A stretch of 64,000 nt of DNA, from assembly GCA_035553375.1 (NCBI GenBank), contig DATNCY010000136.1:1-64000 (forward strand), written 5' to 3'. Made by a program: the position numbers and the translations under genes. The notes under the pieces were generated by a model. It was not told the DNA's origin. It saw only the letters and a program-made list of their open reading frames with translations, and made no database searches. This DNA comes from JAJPHU01 sp035553375 (GTDB lineage: Bacteria; Planctomycetota; Planctomycetia; Gemmatales; Gemmataceae). Below, in pieces: positions 52,561 to 62,282 of this stretch. Positions within the stretch are counted from its first letter, which is position 1; every line of letters starts with the position of its first letter.

Positions 52561-53508
52561 ATGAACCGGCGACAAGTCTCGTTGCTGCTGGCGGGTGCGG
52601 TAGTGCTGGGCGTGCTTCCCGGTTGCGGGTGTACGAACAACTCACGCAGTGGCTACCTCACCACGCCGCGGCCAGCGGTAGCGCCGCCCTGCGCCAGTTG
52701 CGGCTATCCCGGTCCGCAGCCGCCGCGCTTCAATCCCAGTCCGGCTCCCGTTTTCCCTGGACCGACGCCGCCGCCCGGCGCGATTGCTCCTCCGCCAGGT
52801 GCGGCAATCCAGCAAAATTCCTATGTGCCTCCGCCTGGACCGCCCAGCCAACCTGCGCCGGCCTCAGTCGCTCCCAGCGTGTCGCTGGAAGCGCCGGAGC
52901 CGGTCGAACCGGAGCCGGCGCGCCCGGCTCCGAACGATTCTCGACCACCTCAAGAAACGACTCGCCCCTATACACCGCAAACGCCCGAACCGCCGAAGGC
53001 TCCGTTCATGCCTCCGGCGAAGGACGCGGGCACGGCGAGTCCCGCCTTGCCGGTGGATATTCCGCAATTCGCCGTCGCCAAGCAAGATGTCGCCAGCGGA
53101 CAGGAACCGTTCGCCGACGGTGTGAATTGGCTGAAAACCCACGGCTATCGTACCGTCTTGCACATTCACGCTCCCGGCGAGGACAATAGCGCCGCCCGCC
53201 GTTCGTTCGAGCAGAGCGGGTTGCGCTATCTGAGTCTCGAAGTCTCCGCGCAAACTTTGTCGAAGGAAACCGTGGATCAATTCAATCGTCTGGTGGTGGA
53301 CCCCAATAATCTGCCGTTGTTCGTCTACGACAAGGATAGTTCCCTGGCCGGCGGCCTGTGGTATTTGCACTTCCGGCTTGTGGGCAAGGAGACGGATGAG
53401 AAAGCGCGGGAAGACGCGGCCCGGCTCGGTTTTCAGCAGGACGCGAATGGACCTCATAAAACAATGTGGATCGCCGTGCAGAATTATCTGTCGAACGTGA
53501 AACCTTGA
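52561..53508 (+). CDS. Lipoprotein with inactive tyrosine-phosphatase-like domain
   Basis: 315 residues. A lipobox (LGVLPGC, Cys22) predicts lipid attachment. Residues 35-165 are a Pro-rich linker. The C-terminal domain (about 170-315) has FADGVNWLKTHGYRTVLHIH and GLRYLSLEVSAQTLSKETVD, then NLPLFVYDKDSSLAGGLWYL. This is the layout of a dual-specificity phosphatase P-loop, but the HCxxGxxR residues are replaced (Cys by Asp257, Arg by Ala264). It therefore probably binds rather than cleaves a phosphorylated ligand. GAGGGGAGG is a strong ribosome-binding site. The next gene starts 12 bp after its stop. Confidence 0.7.
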   Translation: MNRRQVSLLLAGAVVLGVLPGCGCTNNSRSGYLTTPRPAVAPPCASCGYPGPQPPRFNPSPAPVFPGPTPPPGAIAPPPGAAIQQNSYVPPPGPPSQPAPASVAPSVSLEAPEPVEPEPARPAPNDSRPPQETTRPYTPQTPEPPKAPFMPPAKDAGTASPALPVDIPQFAVAKQDVASGQEPFADGVNWLKTHGYRTVLHIHAPGEDNSAARRSFEQSGLRYLSLEVSAQTLSKETVDQFNRLVVDPNNLPLFVYDKDSSLAGGLWYLHFRLVGKETDEKAREDAARLGFQQDANGPHKTMWIAVQNYLSNVKP

Positions 53509-53519
53509 GCGATTCCATC

Positions 53520-54677
53520 ATGGCCGAAAACCGCATTCCTCCTTCTTCGTTGGGTCCGAGCGCTCCGCTGGTGCCGCCGTTGTATCAGTCCGCCGTCTAC
53601 ACGTTGCCGGACCTCGACGCCCTCGATCGTATCCTGGACGCCCGCGAACCCGGCTTTATCTATGCCCGCGACGCCCATCCCAACGCACATCGCCTGGCGG
53701 CTCAATTGGCCGAATGGGAGGGGGCGCGCTGGGCCACCGTGACCAGTTCGGGCATGGCCGCCATCAGCGCGATTGTCTTGGCCACCGTGCAACAGGGACA
53801 ACGGGTTGTCACTAGCCATCGTCTCTACGGCCGGACCACCCAATTGTTCCAGCAAGAGCTACCGCGCTTCGGCGTGGCAACAACCTTCGTGGATACCAGC
53901 GATCTGGAGCAAGTACGTCACGCCCTGGAAACGCCGGCTCGTCTGCTGTTCGTGGAGACGTTGTCGAACCCTCTGCTGCATGTCTCCGATGTGGCTGCCC
54001 TCGCGCGACTGTCTCATGAGGCCGGCTGTTTGCTTGTCGTCGATAACACCTTCGCGACTCCGGTACTGGTTCGTCCTCTGGATTTGGGGGCGGATTTCGT
54101 GATGGAGAGCCTGACCAAGATGATCGGCGGTCACAGCGATGTGACGCTGGGGTTAGTGTGCGGCAACAACGACTTGCTCCCCGAAGTGAGTCAGGTCAGC
54201 AGCATCTGGGGCTTGGCCTCTAATCCCTTCGATTGCTGGCTGACGGAACGCGGTTTAAGCACGCTAGCCTTGCGTATGAAGACGGCATCCGCCAACGCCG
54301 CCGCGCTCGCCGACTGGCTGGCGCAGCAATCCGGCGTGTCGCGTGTTGTCTACCCTGGGCGTGCGGATCATCCCGACCGCGAATTGGCTGGCCGCTTGTT
54401 GCAGGGTGGTTTTGGTAGCATGCTCTGTTTCGATCTCGCCGGCGGCCGCGAGGCGGTCAATCGTTTCATGCGTCAGGCACCCGGCATTCCCTTCAGCCCC
54501 TCGCTCGGTGATACAACAACAACGTGCAGTCATCCGGCGACCACGTCCCACCGCTACGTCAGTCCAGCGGAGAAAGAGCGGCAAGGCATCACGGAAGGAC
54601 TGGTGCGCTTGTCGGTCGGCGTGGAGGATCTATCGCTTATTCAAGGCGAGATGAGGAAGGGATTGCAGCAGGCTTAG
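53520..54677 (+). CDS. PLP-dependent transsulfuration enzyme (Cys/Met metabolism)
   Basis: 385 residues of the cystathionine gamma-synthase/beta-lyase/methionine gamma-lyase family. Hallmarks are LVPPLYQSAVYTLPDLDALD, SSGMAAISAIVLA, the PLP-stacking region RLYGRTTQLF, FVETLSNPLLHV, LLVVDNTFATPVL (Asp175) and the Schiff-base Lys200 in MESLTKMIGGHSDV. The exact reaction cannot be decided from these motifs. The start at 53520 (MAENRIPPSSLGPSAPLVPP) follows the lipoprotein gene by 11 bp. It converges on a palindromic repeat and the TPR gene. Confidence 0.9.
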   Translation: MAENRIPPSSLGPSAPLVPPLYQSAVYTLPDLDALDRILDAREPGFIYARDAHPNAHRLAAQLAEWEGARWATVTSSGMAAISAIVLATVQQGQRVVTSHRLYGRTTQLFQQELPRFGVATTFVDTSDLEQVRHALETPARLLFVETLSNPLLHVSDVAALARLSHEAGCLLVVDNTFATPVLVRPLDLGADFVMESLTKMIGGHSDVTLGLVCGNNDLLPEVSQVSSIWGLASNPFDCWLTERGLSTLALRMKTASANAAALADWLAQQSGVSRVVYPGRADHPDRELAGRLLQGGFGSMLCFDLAGGREAVNRFMRQAPGIPFSPSLGDTTTTCSHPATTSHRYVSPAEKERQGITEGLVRLSVGVEDLSLIQGEMRKGLQQA

Positions 54678-54688
54678 AACACTAGCTT

Positions 54689-54748
54689 GACAAGCCCGGA
54701 GCGCCAGCGACGGGTTTTTCAACCCGTCGCTGGCGCTCCGGGCTTGTC
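54689..54748. repeat. GCGCCAGC-core palindromic repeat, copy 4
   Basis: GACAAGCCCGGAGCGCCAGC followed by GACGGGTT pairs perfectly with its complement ending CTTGTC at 54748. It lies between two convergent genes and its last bases are part of the TGA stop of the leftward TPR gene. The arm (28 bp) is the longest of the four copies and its flanks differ from theirs, but the core is shared. Confidence 0.9.
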
Positions 54749-57458
54749 ACTCGTCGTTTTCCGCCGGCCGTTCGGCGGACGGATCGCCCTCTTCCAAACG
54801 CCGTAGTTGCTTGCGGTAATACGTCTTCTTCGGATCAAGCTCGATGGCGCGCTTTTGGATGGCGATGGCCTTATCTTTTTCGCCGCGCTGGAAATGCACT
54901 TCGGCCAGCGTGTCGATATAGCCGGCGTTCGTCGGTGCCAACTCCACAGCTTTGCCCGCATGCTCCAGCGCTTTGTCGAGATTGCGGCGACAGCAAGCGG
55001 CCATCCATGCCGCCGAATTGTGCGCTCTCGCGCAACGCGGATAGTCCCGACACACTTTTTCATACAGCGCGAAGGATGTGGCGAAGAGCGTCGTCGCCTC
55101 CTTCTTGTGGCCGTGCTTCTCCAAAGCGGGTACCAAGGCAATCGGTAGATCCATGCTGGCCGGTGCGGTCGCCTGAGCCAGTTCAATTTGCTTGCATGCC
55201 TCGTCGAACTTACCGGCGTCGAGCAGAGCGAGGGCGCGCAGTTGGTGGCTCCGCGCCGGTAGTGTGGCGTAGCCACCAAAATCGAGAAGGAAAGTGGAAC
55301 GGTCCAAACAGCTTAGGGTGTACTGCTCGAATCCTTCGGCTGCCTTGGCGTAATCCTTCCGCGCGGCGGCGGCAATGGCGAGGCGATGAATCGCATGGTT
55401 GGAATAGATGGTGTTCGGCTCGCTGACGTGCAGCAGCAATTCCGTTTCGCGTCGTGCTGCCTCTCGATGACCTCGCTTCGTCAAGTCGTGGAGGAACGAA
55501 TAACGACTTGAAGGGTCGGCCCACGGCAGCCGGTGCGATTGCTCGATTAACTTTTTCCCTTCCTTGTCTCGTCCCGCTTTTACTAGGGCATCGCCGGCCA
55601 GATACAGCGGCAACGGATCGGATGGCGTATCACTAGCCAGCGCCCTTTTGGGTGCCTCAGTAGGCAGCGCCCCTTTAGCCTCCTCGATAAGCGCCTCGTT
55701 GGGCGTCAAACTCTTACGCCACGCCTGACGATAGCGTTTGGCCGCCTCGGTCCATTGTTTTTTTTCCGCGTGCAGATCGCCCAGCCGGAGGAGCGCTTTC
55801 GCGCTGCCGATTTTGTCCAATAACGCATAAGCCAGATCGTCCAGCCCGACTTTCGCCGCTTCGTCGGCCAGCACTTGCCGGTAATCGAGCAAGCGGCGGA
55901 GAGGAATGCGCAAGCCCGGCTGAGACAAAATCGCCTCGGCTTCCCCAATCCATGCTTTGACCTCTTTGGCGGCGATCTTTCCTTCCATCACCAGACGCAG
56001 ACGTTCGAGCGTTTTCGCGGCCGATTCGTCTTTAAATTTGCCGCGGAGTATAATCCACCACATCGTGGCGGCATCCGATTGTTTGGGGAAGACATAGCTC
56101 AAAAAAAGGCTTTCCCAAGGATCTCCGTGCCCGCTCCCTACCGTTCTCCGGGCGGCGACGCTGAAAAGTTTACGGCAATGCTCGAACGCCAGGTCATTCA
56201 GGCCGGCGTGATATTCTTCACGCAACAATTGCGCAACCCCATAATCATTCACGCCGTCTTTGATCTGTTCGCCCTTGGCAGCGAACAAAGCCTTCGCCTG
56301 TTCTTTTTCCCCCAATAAGCATAGTGTCCGCGCCCACTCAATAGTTAGCGATCCAGAAGGTTTGCCCTGAGATTCTTTCACCAACTCCCGTGCCTTATCG
56401 TATTCCAATCGCTCGCAGAAAATGTCGAAGAGGTTTCCGTGAGGAGGTGTTTTACGAAGCAATGCCAGCCCATCGGCTTGGCGGTCGTTGAGCAGGAAGG
56501 CTCTGACGACGAAACGCTGCGCATCCTTGTCGGCCAATGGAGGCAGTTTGTCAAGGATGGCCGCGCATTCTTTCTGCTTGCCGGCCAGACGCGCGAAGGC
56601 AGCGCGATAAGCCCATTTCTCGACGGTATCGTTCTTGCCCGTCGGCTTCAGACGTGCCGCCAATGCCTTCCAATCCGCCGCCTCGTGCAAAATGCCTTCG
56701 ATTAATTCGGTGCGTTCGGATGTCTCCGCCGCCTTGCGCGCTTCCGTCAGATTGCCCTTGGCGCGATAGAGGTAGGCCAGCGTCTCGGCCACGCGCTTCT
56801 CGTTTGGCGTTTTGGCCAGCAACGAATGAAAGTGAGCGATGCGCTCATCGAGTTGGCCGCGTAGCAGCCAGTAGGCCGCGTATTGATTGTTGTGGATGAT
56901 CTCGTTGGCATGGCCGATTTCCAGAAGCGTCTCGAATGGTTCGTAATCGTTGGTTTCCACAACCCGCGCGAAGGCCATCGGAAGCTTGTTGGATACGAGT
57001 TTACCCAGCGCTTTGCGGTGGTTCGGATCTTTTTCAGCCTTGACGATTTTCTGCACGGCTTTCAGTCCGGCCGAACCGCCTTGAAGTAGTTTCTGTACAA
57101 TCTCCACTCGTTGATTGCCTTCGCTGGACTGATAGGCCTGGATGCGGGCGACGATGTCGGCAGGCGTGTCGCCGTAGATGCCCCAGCGAAACTTGCCCAG
57201 AATAGCGCGCGCTCGCCGAACCACCTCGACATCGTCGCTTTGCAGCGCTCTTTCCAGTGCGGCTTCGGCGGTTTGTCCGGCCAGCCACAACTTCCGCGAG
57301 GCTTTCTCACGCACGGCGAAGTCGTCGTCGCCCAACTCCTTGATCCATTGAGCTACCTGTCGTTCGTTGGGCTTTTCTGGCGGTGCGGCGACGAGAGAGG
57401 AAGCCATCGCTGCCAACCCGCACAAGACGCACAGCATTCGACAACAAGTGAATGACAT
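54747..57458 (-). CDS. Secreted HEAT/TPR-repeat protein, paralogue 1 (903 aa)
   Basis: A signal peptide (MLCVLCGLAAMASSLVAAP) is followed by a HEAT-like N-terminal domain (DDDFAVREKASRKLWLAGQT; DDVEVVRRARAILGKFRWGI) and a long series of TPR-like helical pairs to the C-terminus, which ends with typical TPRs (HAGKAVELAPTNAGYIDTLA, KAIAIQKRAIELDPKKTYYR). It is probably a periplasmic or surface scaffold. It is a tandem paralogue of the next gene upstream (57499-60195) along its whole length, and a 107-bp block near the 3' end is identical in both. The start is ATG 57458. Confidence 0.8.
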   Translation of the reverse strand: MSFTCCRMLCVLCGLAAMASSLVAAPPEKPNERQVAQWIKELGDDDFAVREKASRKLWLAGQTAEAALERALQSDDVEVVRRARAILGKFRWGIYGDTPADIVARIQAYQSSEGNQRVEIVQKLLQGGSAGLKAVQKIVKAEKDPNHRKALGKLVSNKLPMAFARVVETNDYEPFETLLEIGHANEIIHNNQYAAYWLLRGQLDERIAHFHSLLAKTPNEKRVAETLAYLYRAKGNLTEARKAAETSERTELIEGILHEAADWKALAARLKPTGKNDTVEKWAYRAAFARLAGKQKECAAILDKLPPLADKDAQRFVVRAFLLNDRQADGLALLRKTPPHGNLFDIFCERLEYDKARELVKESQGKPSGSLTIEWARTLCLLGEKEQAKALFAAKGEQIKDGVNDYGVAQLLREEYHAGLNDLAFEHCRKLFSVAARRTVGSGHGDPWESLFLSYVFPKQSDAATMWWIILRGKFKDESAAKTLERLRLVMEGKIAAKEVKAWIGEAEAILSQPGLRIPLRRLLDYRQVLADEAAKVGLDDLAYALLDKIGSAKALLRLGDLHAEKKQWTEAAKRYRQAWRKSLTPNEALIEEAKGALPTEAPKRALASDTPSDPLPLYLAGDALVKAGRDKEGKKLIEQSHRLPWADPSSRYSFLHDLTKRGHREAARRETELLLHVSEPNTIYSNHAIHRLAIAAAARKDYAKAAEGFEQYTLSCLDRSTFLLDFGGYATLPARSHQLRALALLDAGKFDEACKQIELAQATAPASMDLPIALVPALEKHGHKKEATTLFATSFALYEKVCRDYPRCARAHNSAAWMAACCRRNLDKALEHAGKAVELAPTNAGYIDTLAEVHFQRGEKDKAIAIQKRAIELDPKKTYYRKQLRRLEEGDPSAERPAENDE

Positions 57459-57498
57459 GAAATCTCCCTAATGTGGACGAAGTAAGTATCCTATTCAC

Positions 57499-60195
57499 TC
57501 ACTCGTCATTCTCCAGCGGTCGTTCGGCCGCCGGATCGCCGGCTTCCAGTCGTCGCAGCTGCTTGCGGTAGTAGGATTTCTTCGGGTCTATCTCGATGGC
57601 GCGTTTTTGCAAGGCGATGGCTTTGTCTTTCTCGCCGCGCTGGAAATGCACCTCGGCGAGCGTATCGATGTAGCCGGCGTTCGTCGGTGCCAACTCCACA
57701 GCTTTGCCCGCATGCTCCAGCGCTTTGTCGAGATTGCGGCGACAGCAAGCGGCCATCCATGCCGCCGAATTGTGCGCCCATGCGCAGCGCGGATAATCCT
57801 GGCTTACTTTCGCATACGCCGCGAACGACTTCTCGAACAAGGCCGTCGCCTCTTTCTTGTGACCACCCTTTTCCAAGGCGGGAACCAGTGTGATCGGCAG
57901 TTCCACGTTTCCGGGCGAACAAGCCTGAGCCAGTTCGATCTGTTTGTGCGCCTCCGCGAACTTTCCGGCCGCGAACAGCCCTCTGGCGCGCAATTGGTGG
58001 ACCTGAGCCGGCACATTGGCGTAGCCGCTCGGCTGCACGAAGTTGGTGTACGGGTTCAGACAGCGCAGCATCGATTGCTCGAAGCCCTCGGCCGCTTTGA
58101 GATAATCTTTGCGTGCGATGGCGGCAACCGCGAGGCGGCGAATCGCCGCGCCGGAATAGTAGGTGTTCGGTTCGCTGACGCGCGACAGCAATTCGGTCTC
58201 GCGCTGGGCCGCCTTCATGTGGCCGCGCTGCGCCAGGGCACGGAGGAACGCGAAACGGCCCTTCGCATCGGCCAGCAACAGCCAGTGCGATCGCTCGATA
58301 AGCTCCTTCCCTTCCTTGTCCTGTCCGGCTTTCACCAAGGCGTCTCCCGCCAGGTAGAGCGGCAAGGGGTCGGATTGCTTGCCGCTAGGTAGTGCCTCGT
58401 CGGGCGTTAAACTCTTTCGCCAGGCTTGACGATAGCGCTCCGCCGCCTTCGTCCACTGCTTCTTGCGAGCCAACATATCACCCAACTGGAGCAACGCTTC
58501 GGGAGTATCTGCCTTTTCCAGCAGCGAACGCGCCAGATCGTCGAGTCCGGCCATCGTGGCGACCTCGGCCATCGCTTGCCACTGTCGCGAACTTTTCGTT
58601 ACAAAATCAGGGTCATTCCGGCGGTGCCGACCATCATTTACGGACAGAACACCATCCGCTTCTTCGATCCACGCCTTGACATCCTTGGCGGCGATCTTGC
58701 CGTCCATCAGCTTACGCAACCGTTTCAAGACCGCCTCGCTCGTCTCGTCCTTAAACTTCTGCCGCAGCAATTCCCACCATGCCTCGGCTGTCTGTGTATG
58801 GTTGGGGAAAACCTTACTCAGATAGGTTCCTCCCTGGCCGAGCTTCTCGCCTTTCGGGCGACCATCGCTCATGGCCTTGGCGCAATGCTTGAAAGCCTGG
58901 TCAATAAGGCCGATACGATATTCGGTTTCCAACAGATTGCTAACCCAAAAAGCATCCGAGTTATCCTTTATCTGCTCGGCGAGGCGGGTGAACAGCGCTT
59001 GCGCCTTGTCTTTCTCGCCCAGCATGTACAGCGTTCGCGCCTGGAGAATTTCCAGCAGTTTCTGCTCCTTGCTGTCAGCGGGGCGCGTTTGCGCCACGAG
59101 TTTCATGGCCTCGCCGTATTGCAAACGGGCGCACAGAATCTCGAACTGGATCGCGTGACGATCGGGCGTCTTGGCGAGCAAGGCTAGACCATCGATTGGC
59201 CGATCATTGACGAGAAATGCCTTGGCGACGGCGAAGGAAGAAATTCCACGCCCTGGCCCCTGGTCGGCCAATTTGCGCAGATCGCCGAGGAAAGTCTCAA
59301 AGTCCTTCTGGTTGCCGGCCAAGCGCGCGAAGGCGGCCTGATAGGCTAGTTTCTCGACGGTATCCCGCCCTACGGGCGCGCCGGGACGCGCCGCCAACGC
59401 CTTCCAGTCCGCCGCCTCGTACAGAATGCCTTCGATAAGATCGCCGCGCTCCGCTTTCTCCGCTGCCTTGCGCGCTGCCGTCAAGTCGCCCTTGGCGCGA
59501 TAGAGATAGATTAACGTCTCGGCCAGGCGCTTCTCCGCCGGCGTCTTAGCCAGCAACGAGCGAAAGCGCGTGATGCGTTCGTCGAGTTTGCCGCGCAGCA
59601 GCCAGTAGGCCGCGTATTGCTGGTTATCGATGATTTCGTTGTCATGGCCGCCTTCGAGAAGACCCTCAAATTCTTCGTAGTTGTTGGTTTCCAGCACCCG
59701 CGCGAACGCGGACGGGAGTTTGCTGGAGACAATCTGGCCGAAAGTTTTGCGTTGATTGGGATCCTTTTCGGCCTTGGAGATTTTCAGCACGGCTTTTAGC
59801 CCGGTCGATCCGGCCTGAAGTAGCCTTTGCAAGGCCTCCAGCCGTTGATTGCCTTCGCTGGACTGATACGCCTGGATGCCGGCGGCGATCTCTGCTGGCG
59901 TGTCGGGATAGATACCCCAGCGGAACTTGTCGAGAAGATCGCGGGCGCGGCGAACCACCTCGGCGTCATCGCTCTTGATGGCTTTTTCGAGAGCAGGCTC
60001 GGCGGCTTGGCCGGCCGCCCATAGTTTTTTCGACGCCTGTTCGCGCACGGCGAAACTATTATCGCCGAGTTGCTCAATCCATTGGGCAATCTGCTTGGCC
60101 GTGGGCTTGGGGGCCGGCGCGGCCGCATCGGCGGGAACCACGACCGCAAGCAGGAGCGGAACAACGAGCAGCGTTCGATGACAGTGCGCGAACAC
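57499..60195 (-). CDS. Secreted HEAT/TPR-repeat protein, paralogue 2 (898 aa)
   Basis: Same architecture as its neighbour: signal peptide (TLLVVPLLLAVVVPADAAA), HEAT-like domain (NSFAVREQASKKLWAAGQAA), a TPR superhelix and a C-terminus ending YYRKQLRRLEAGDPAAERPL. The open frame reaches 60366, but the GTG at 60195 has AAAGGAGG at an ideal distance and begins the signal peptide, so it is chosen. The gap to paralogue 1 is only 40 bp, so they form one transcription unit. Nothing identifies a ligand. Confidence 0.82.
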   Translation of the reverse strand: MFAHCHRTLLVVPLLLAVVVPADAAAPAPKPTAKQIAQWIEQLGDNSFAVREQASKKLWAAGQAAEPALEKAIKSDDAEVVRRARDLLDKFRWGIYPDTPAEIAAGIQAYQSSEGNQRLEALQRLLQAGSTGLKAVLKISKAEKDPNQRKTFGQIVSSKLPSAFARVLETNNYEEFEGLLEGGHDNEIIDNQQYAAYWLLRGKLDERITRFRSLLAKTPAEKRLAETLIYLYRAKGDLTAARKAAEKAERGDLIEGILYEAADWKALAARPGAPVGRDTVEKLAYQAAFARLAGNQKDFETFLGDLRKLADQGPGRGISSFAVAKAFLVNDRPIDGLALLAKTPDRHAIQFEILCARLQYGEAMKLVAQTRPADSKEQKLLEILQARTLYMLGEKDKAQALFTRLAEQIKDNSDAFWVSNLLETEYRIGLIDQAFKHCAKAMSDGRPKGEKLGQGGTYLSKVFPNHTQTAEAWWELLRQKFKDETSEAVLKRLRKLMDGKIAAKDVKAWIEEADGVLSVNDGRHRRNDPDFVTKSSRQWQAMAEVATMAGLDDLARSLLEKADTPEALLQLGDMLARKKQWTKAAERYRQAWRKSLTPDEALPSGKQSDPLPLYLAGDALVKAGQDKEGKELIERSHWLLLADAKGRFAFLRALAQRGHMKAAQRETELLSRVSEPNTYYSGAAIRRLAVAAIARKDYLKAAEGFEQSMLRCLNPYTNFVQPSGYANVPAQVHQLRARGLFAAGKFAEAHKQIELAQACSPGNVELPITLVPALEKGGHKKEATALFEKSFAAYAKVSQDYPRCAWAHNSAAWMAACCRRNLDKALEHAGKAVELAPTNAGYIDTLAEVHFQRGEKDKAIALQKRAIEIDPKKSYYRKQLRRLEAGDPAAERPLENDE

Positions 60196-60334
60196 GACGG
60201 CCTCCTTTGCACGGATCGAGCGGAAGCGATTCACTCGCGAAGAATGTTGCTTTTGCAATCGTAACGGGAGGGGACGAAGCGGGACAAGACAATTCCCCTC
60301 GTCGTCCACGGCAAAGAACCGGTAACAGACGGAG

Positions 60335-60701
60335 TAGGTGTCGCGAGCCGAGCGGCACCTCTTCAAGTCCGGCTCGGCTCGCCGGACCTACCGCCAGTAG
60401 GTGCCGCGAGCCGAGCGGCACTTGTTGTCCGGCTCGGCTCGCCGGACCTACAGGTAGGTGCCGCGAGCCGAGCGGCACGCATTAAGTAGGTGCCGCGAGC
60501 CGAGCGGCACTGTTGGGGCAAAGTCCGGCTCGGCTCGCCGGACCTACCGGAGGTGCCGCGAGCCGAGCGGCACGCATTAAGTAGGTGCCGCGAGCCGAGC
60601 GGCACCTCTTCAAGTCCGGCTCGGCTCGCCGGACCTACTGGAGGTGCTGCGAGCCGAGCGGTACTGTTGGGGCAAAGTCCGGCTCGGCTCGCCGGACCTA
60701 C
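60335..60701. repeat. GTAGGT hairpin-repeat array B (12 units)
   Basis: Seven L units and five R units (see array A) occupy 367 bp between divergent genes. Spacers recur: CTCTTCAA twice, GCATTAA twice and TGTTGGGGCAAA twice, so the array grew by duplication of multi-unit blocks. Sequence variants in the L stems (GTGTCGC; GTGCTGC with GCGGTAC) keep pairing through G-T wobbles. Unlike arrays A and C, no clear TAGAGC inverted termini are seen. Confidence 0.92.
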
Positions 60702-60783
60702 CGGCGCGAAAGGTGCGCTAGACAGGGGCATCCGATCGTCTACAATTTCTTATTCAGGATCTCCTCTCGACTCGAGTACGGGC

Positions 60784-62157
60784 ATGATGGCCAACGGATC
60801 GATCTTCTTCGACCTCAATTTGCCCAACGCCACGACGTGGTTTTACTTCTCGGCGTTGTTGGCGGTCGCTTTGTTTTTCAAGTTCACGCGTTTACTGAGC
60901 ATTCGCAATTGGGATGTGTTCACCCTGTTCCTGCTCATGCCGGGTCTGCTATTGCTCGTCGAGGGCGGCGGCACACATTACTGGGGTTATCTGTGGCTGC
61001 TAATCGCGTCCGGCTACTACCTATTTCGCTGCCTGTTCGATCTCACCCTGGTACGACGACCGGCCTTGGCTCCGAACTTGAACCTCGCCGGATTGATATG
61101 GCTGGCGGGCGCCCTCTTCGTCAGTCTCATCGCCGTCGCCGTTCGCCATCCCGACGAGCAGCCCGCCAATGAGTCTTCCGACCGCCGCGAGACTGCGCCG
61201 GTGCCCATCGATCCTCCCATGCGGCGGTTGGGCGAGAAGGTGATAAGGGACTTGCAGCAAACGCCCTCCGATGTGGATGATTCTTCCCTACAAATCTGGA
61301 TTGAGCGCGGCCTCACCGTCTTGTGTCATCTGTCGATCGTCGTCGCTCTGGTGCTGATTGGTTGGCGACATTTTGAGGATCTGCACGCGGGGATGGCGGC
61401 CGCAACCTTTTACTTGCTCTTGCCGTACACGTATTTGCTCATGCCCAAGACGGCGCTGGGCGTGGGTCGCTGGGACCACGCCTGGCCGATGGCGCTGATG
61501 ATCTGGATGGTGTTCCTCTACCGCCGGCCGACTCTGGCGGGCATCTTCCTCGGATTGGCGACCGGCACGGTCTTTTTTCCCGCCTTGGCCTTTCCGTTGT
61601 GGCTGAGTTTCTATCGCCGGCGCGGCGCGTTGCGCTTCGGTCTGGCCTTCGCCCTGTCAACCGGGTTGTGTCTGGTCATCCTCGGCGGCATCTTGTGGAT
61701 CAACGGCGTGCTGCCGCCCACTCTGCTATCGGGCTGGAAGCCATCGGCCTGGCTGCCCTGGCTCCAACCCGATGCGGATACACGCGGTCTGTGGCAGGGC
61801 ACTCCCTCGCACTGGGCGTATCGAATCCCGATCTTCCTCGCTTATGTGGTCCTGATCGGAACCACGGCTTTCTGGCCCACACCCAAGAATCTGGGCCATG
61901 TGTTGGCCCTGACCGCCGCCGTGCTGATTGGCATTCAATTTTGGTACTCCGATCAAGGCGGCGTATACATTTTGTGGTATTTACCCCTCTTGCTTCTCTT
62001 GGTTTTTCGACCCAATTTGTCGGCTTGCCAGCCGCAGCCGCCCGGCGACGACTGGTTGGGACGATGGAGCCATAAACTGGCGCGGCTCGGTCTGCGCTGT
62101 CTCCGTTTGTTTCACCCTGTCCGCCCACGCCACCCGGTTTCCCGCGCCCTGTCGTAA
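60784..62157 (+). CDS. Polytopic membrane protein, possibly glycosyltransferase-like
   Basis: 457 residues with about ten hydrophobic segments (WFYFSALLAVALFFKF, VFTLFLLMPGLLLLVEG, YLWLLIASGYYLFRCLFDL, PTLAGIFLGLATGTVFFPAL, IFLAYVVLIGTTAFWPTP, ILWYLPLLLLLVFRP). A soluble loop lies at about 130-190. The alternation of helices with LMPKTALGVGRWDHAWPMAL recalls GT-C fold transferases, but no catalytic motif is certain. The frame runs back through repeat array B to 60490; ATG 60784 (MMANGSIFFDLNLPNATTWF) is the realistic start. Function unknown. Confidence 0.7.
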   Translation: MMANGSIFFDLNLPNATTWFYFSALLAVALFFKFTRLLSIRNWDVFTLFLLMPGLLLLVEGGGTHYWGYLWLLIASGYYLFRCLFDLTLVRRPALAPNLNLAGLIWLAGALFVSLIAVAVRHPDEQPANESSDRRETAPVPIDPPMRRLGEKVIRDLQQTPSDVDDSSLQIWIERGLTVLCHLSIVVALVLIGWRHFEDLHAGMAAATFYLLLPYTYLLMPKTALGVGRWDHAWPMALMIWMVFLYRRPTLAGIFLGLATGTVFFPALAFPLWLSFYRRRGALRFGLAFALSTGLCLVILGGILWINGVLPPTLLSGWKPSAWLPWLQPDADTRGLWQGTPSHWAYRIPIFLAYVVLIGTTAFWPTPKNLGHVLALTAAVLIGIQFWYSDQGGVYILWYLPLLLLLVFRPNLSACQPQPPGDDWLGRWSHKLARLGLRCLRLFHPVRPRHPVSRALS

Positions 62158-62282
62158 AAGGCGAACCGGGCATCAGGTGGAACCTGTCTTTTTCCGAAAC
62201 CATACTCTGGCTAGAATCGCCGCCCCATGCGACGGTCGGTGGATCGGCCATCTACCGAGCCGAAGTCCAACGGAGGCGTTTT

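Noticed and set aside
60335..60701. CRISPR array
   Set aside because: The units are palindromic, spacers are only 2-12 bp and recur, two unit types alternate in opposite orientation, and no cas genes are present.
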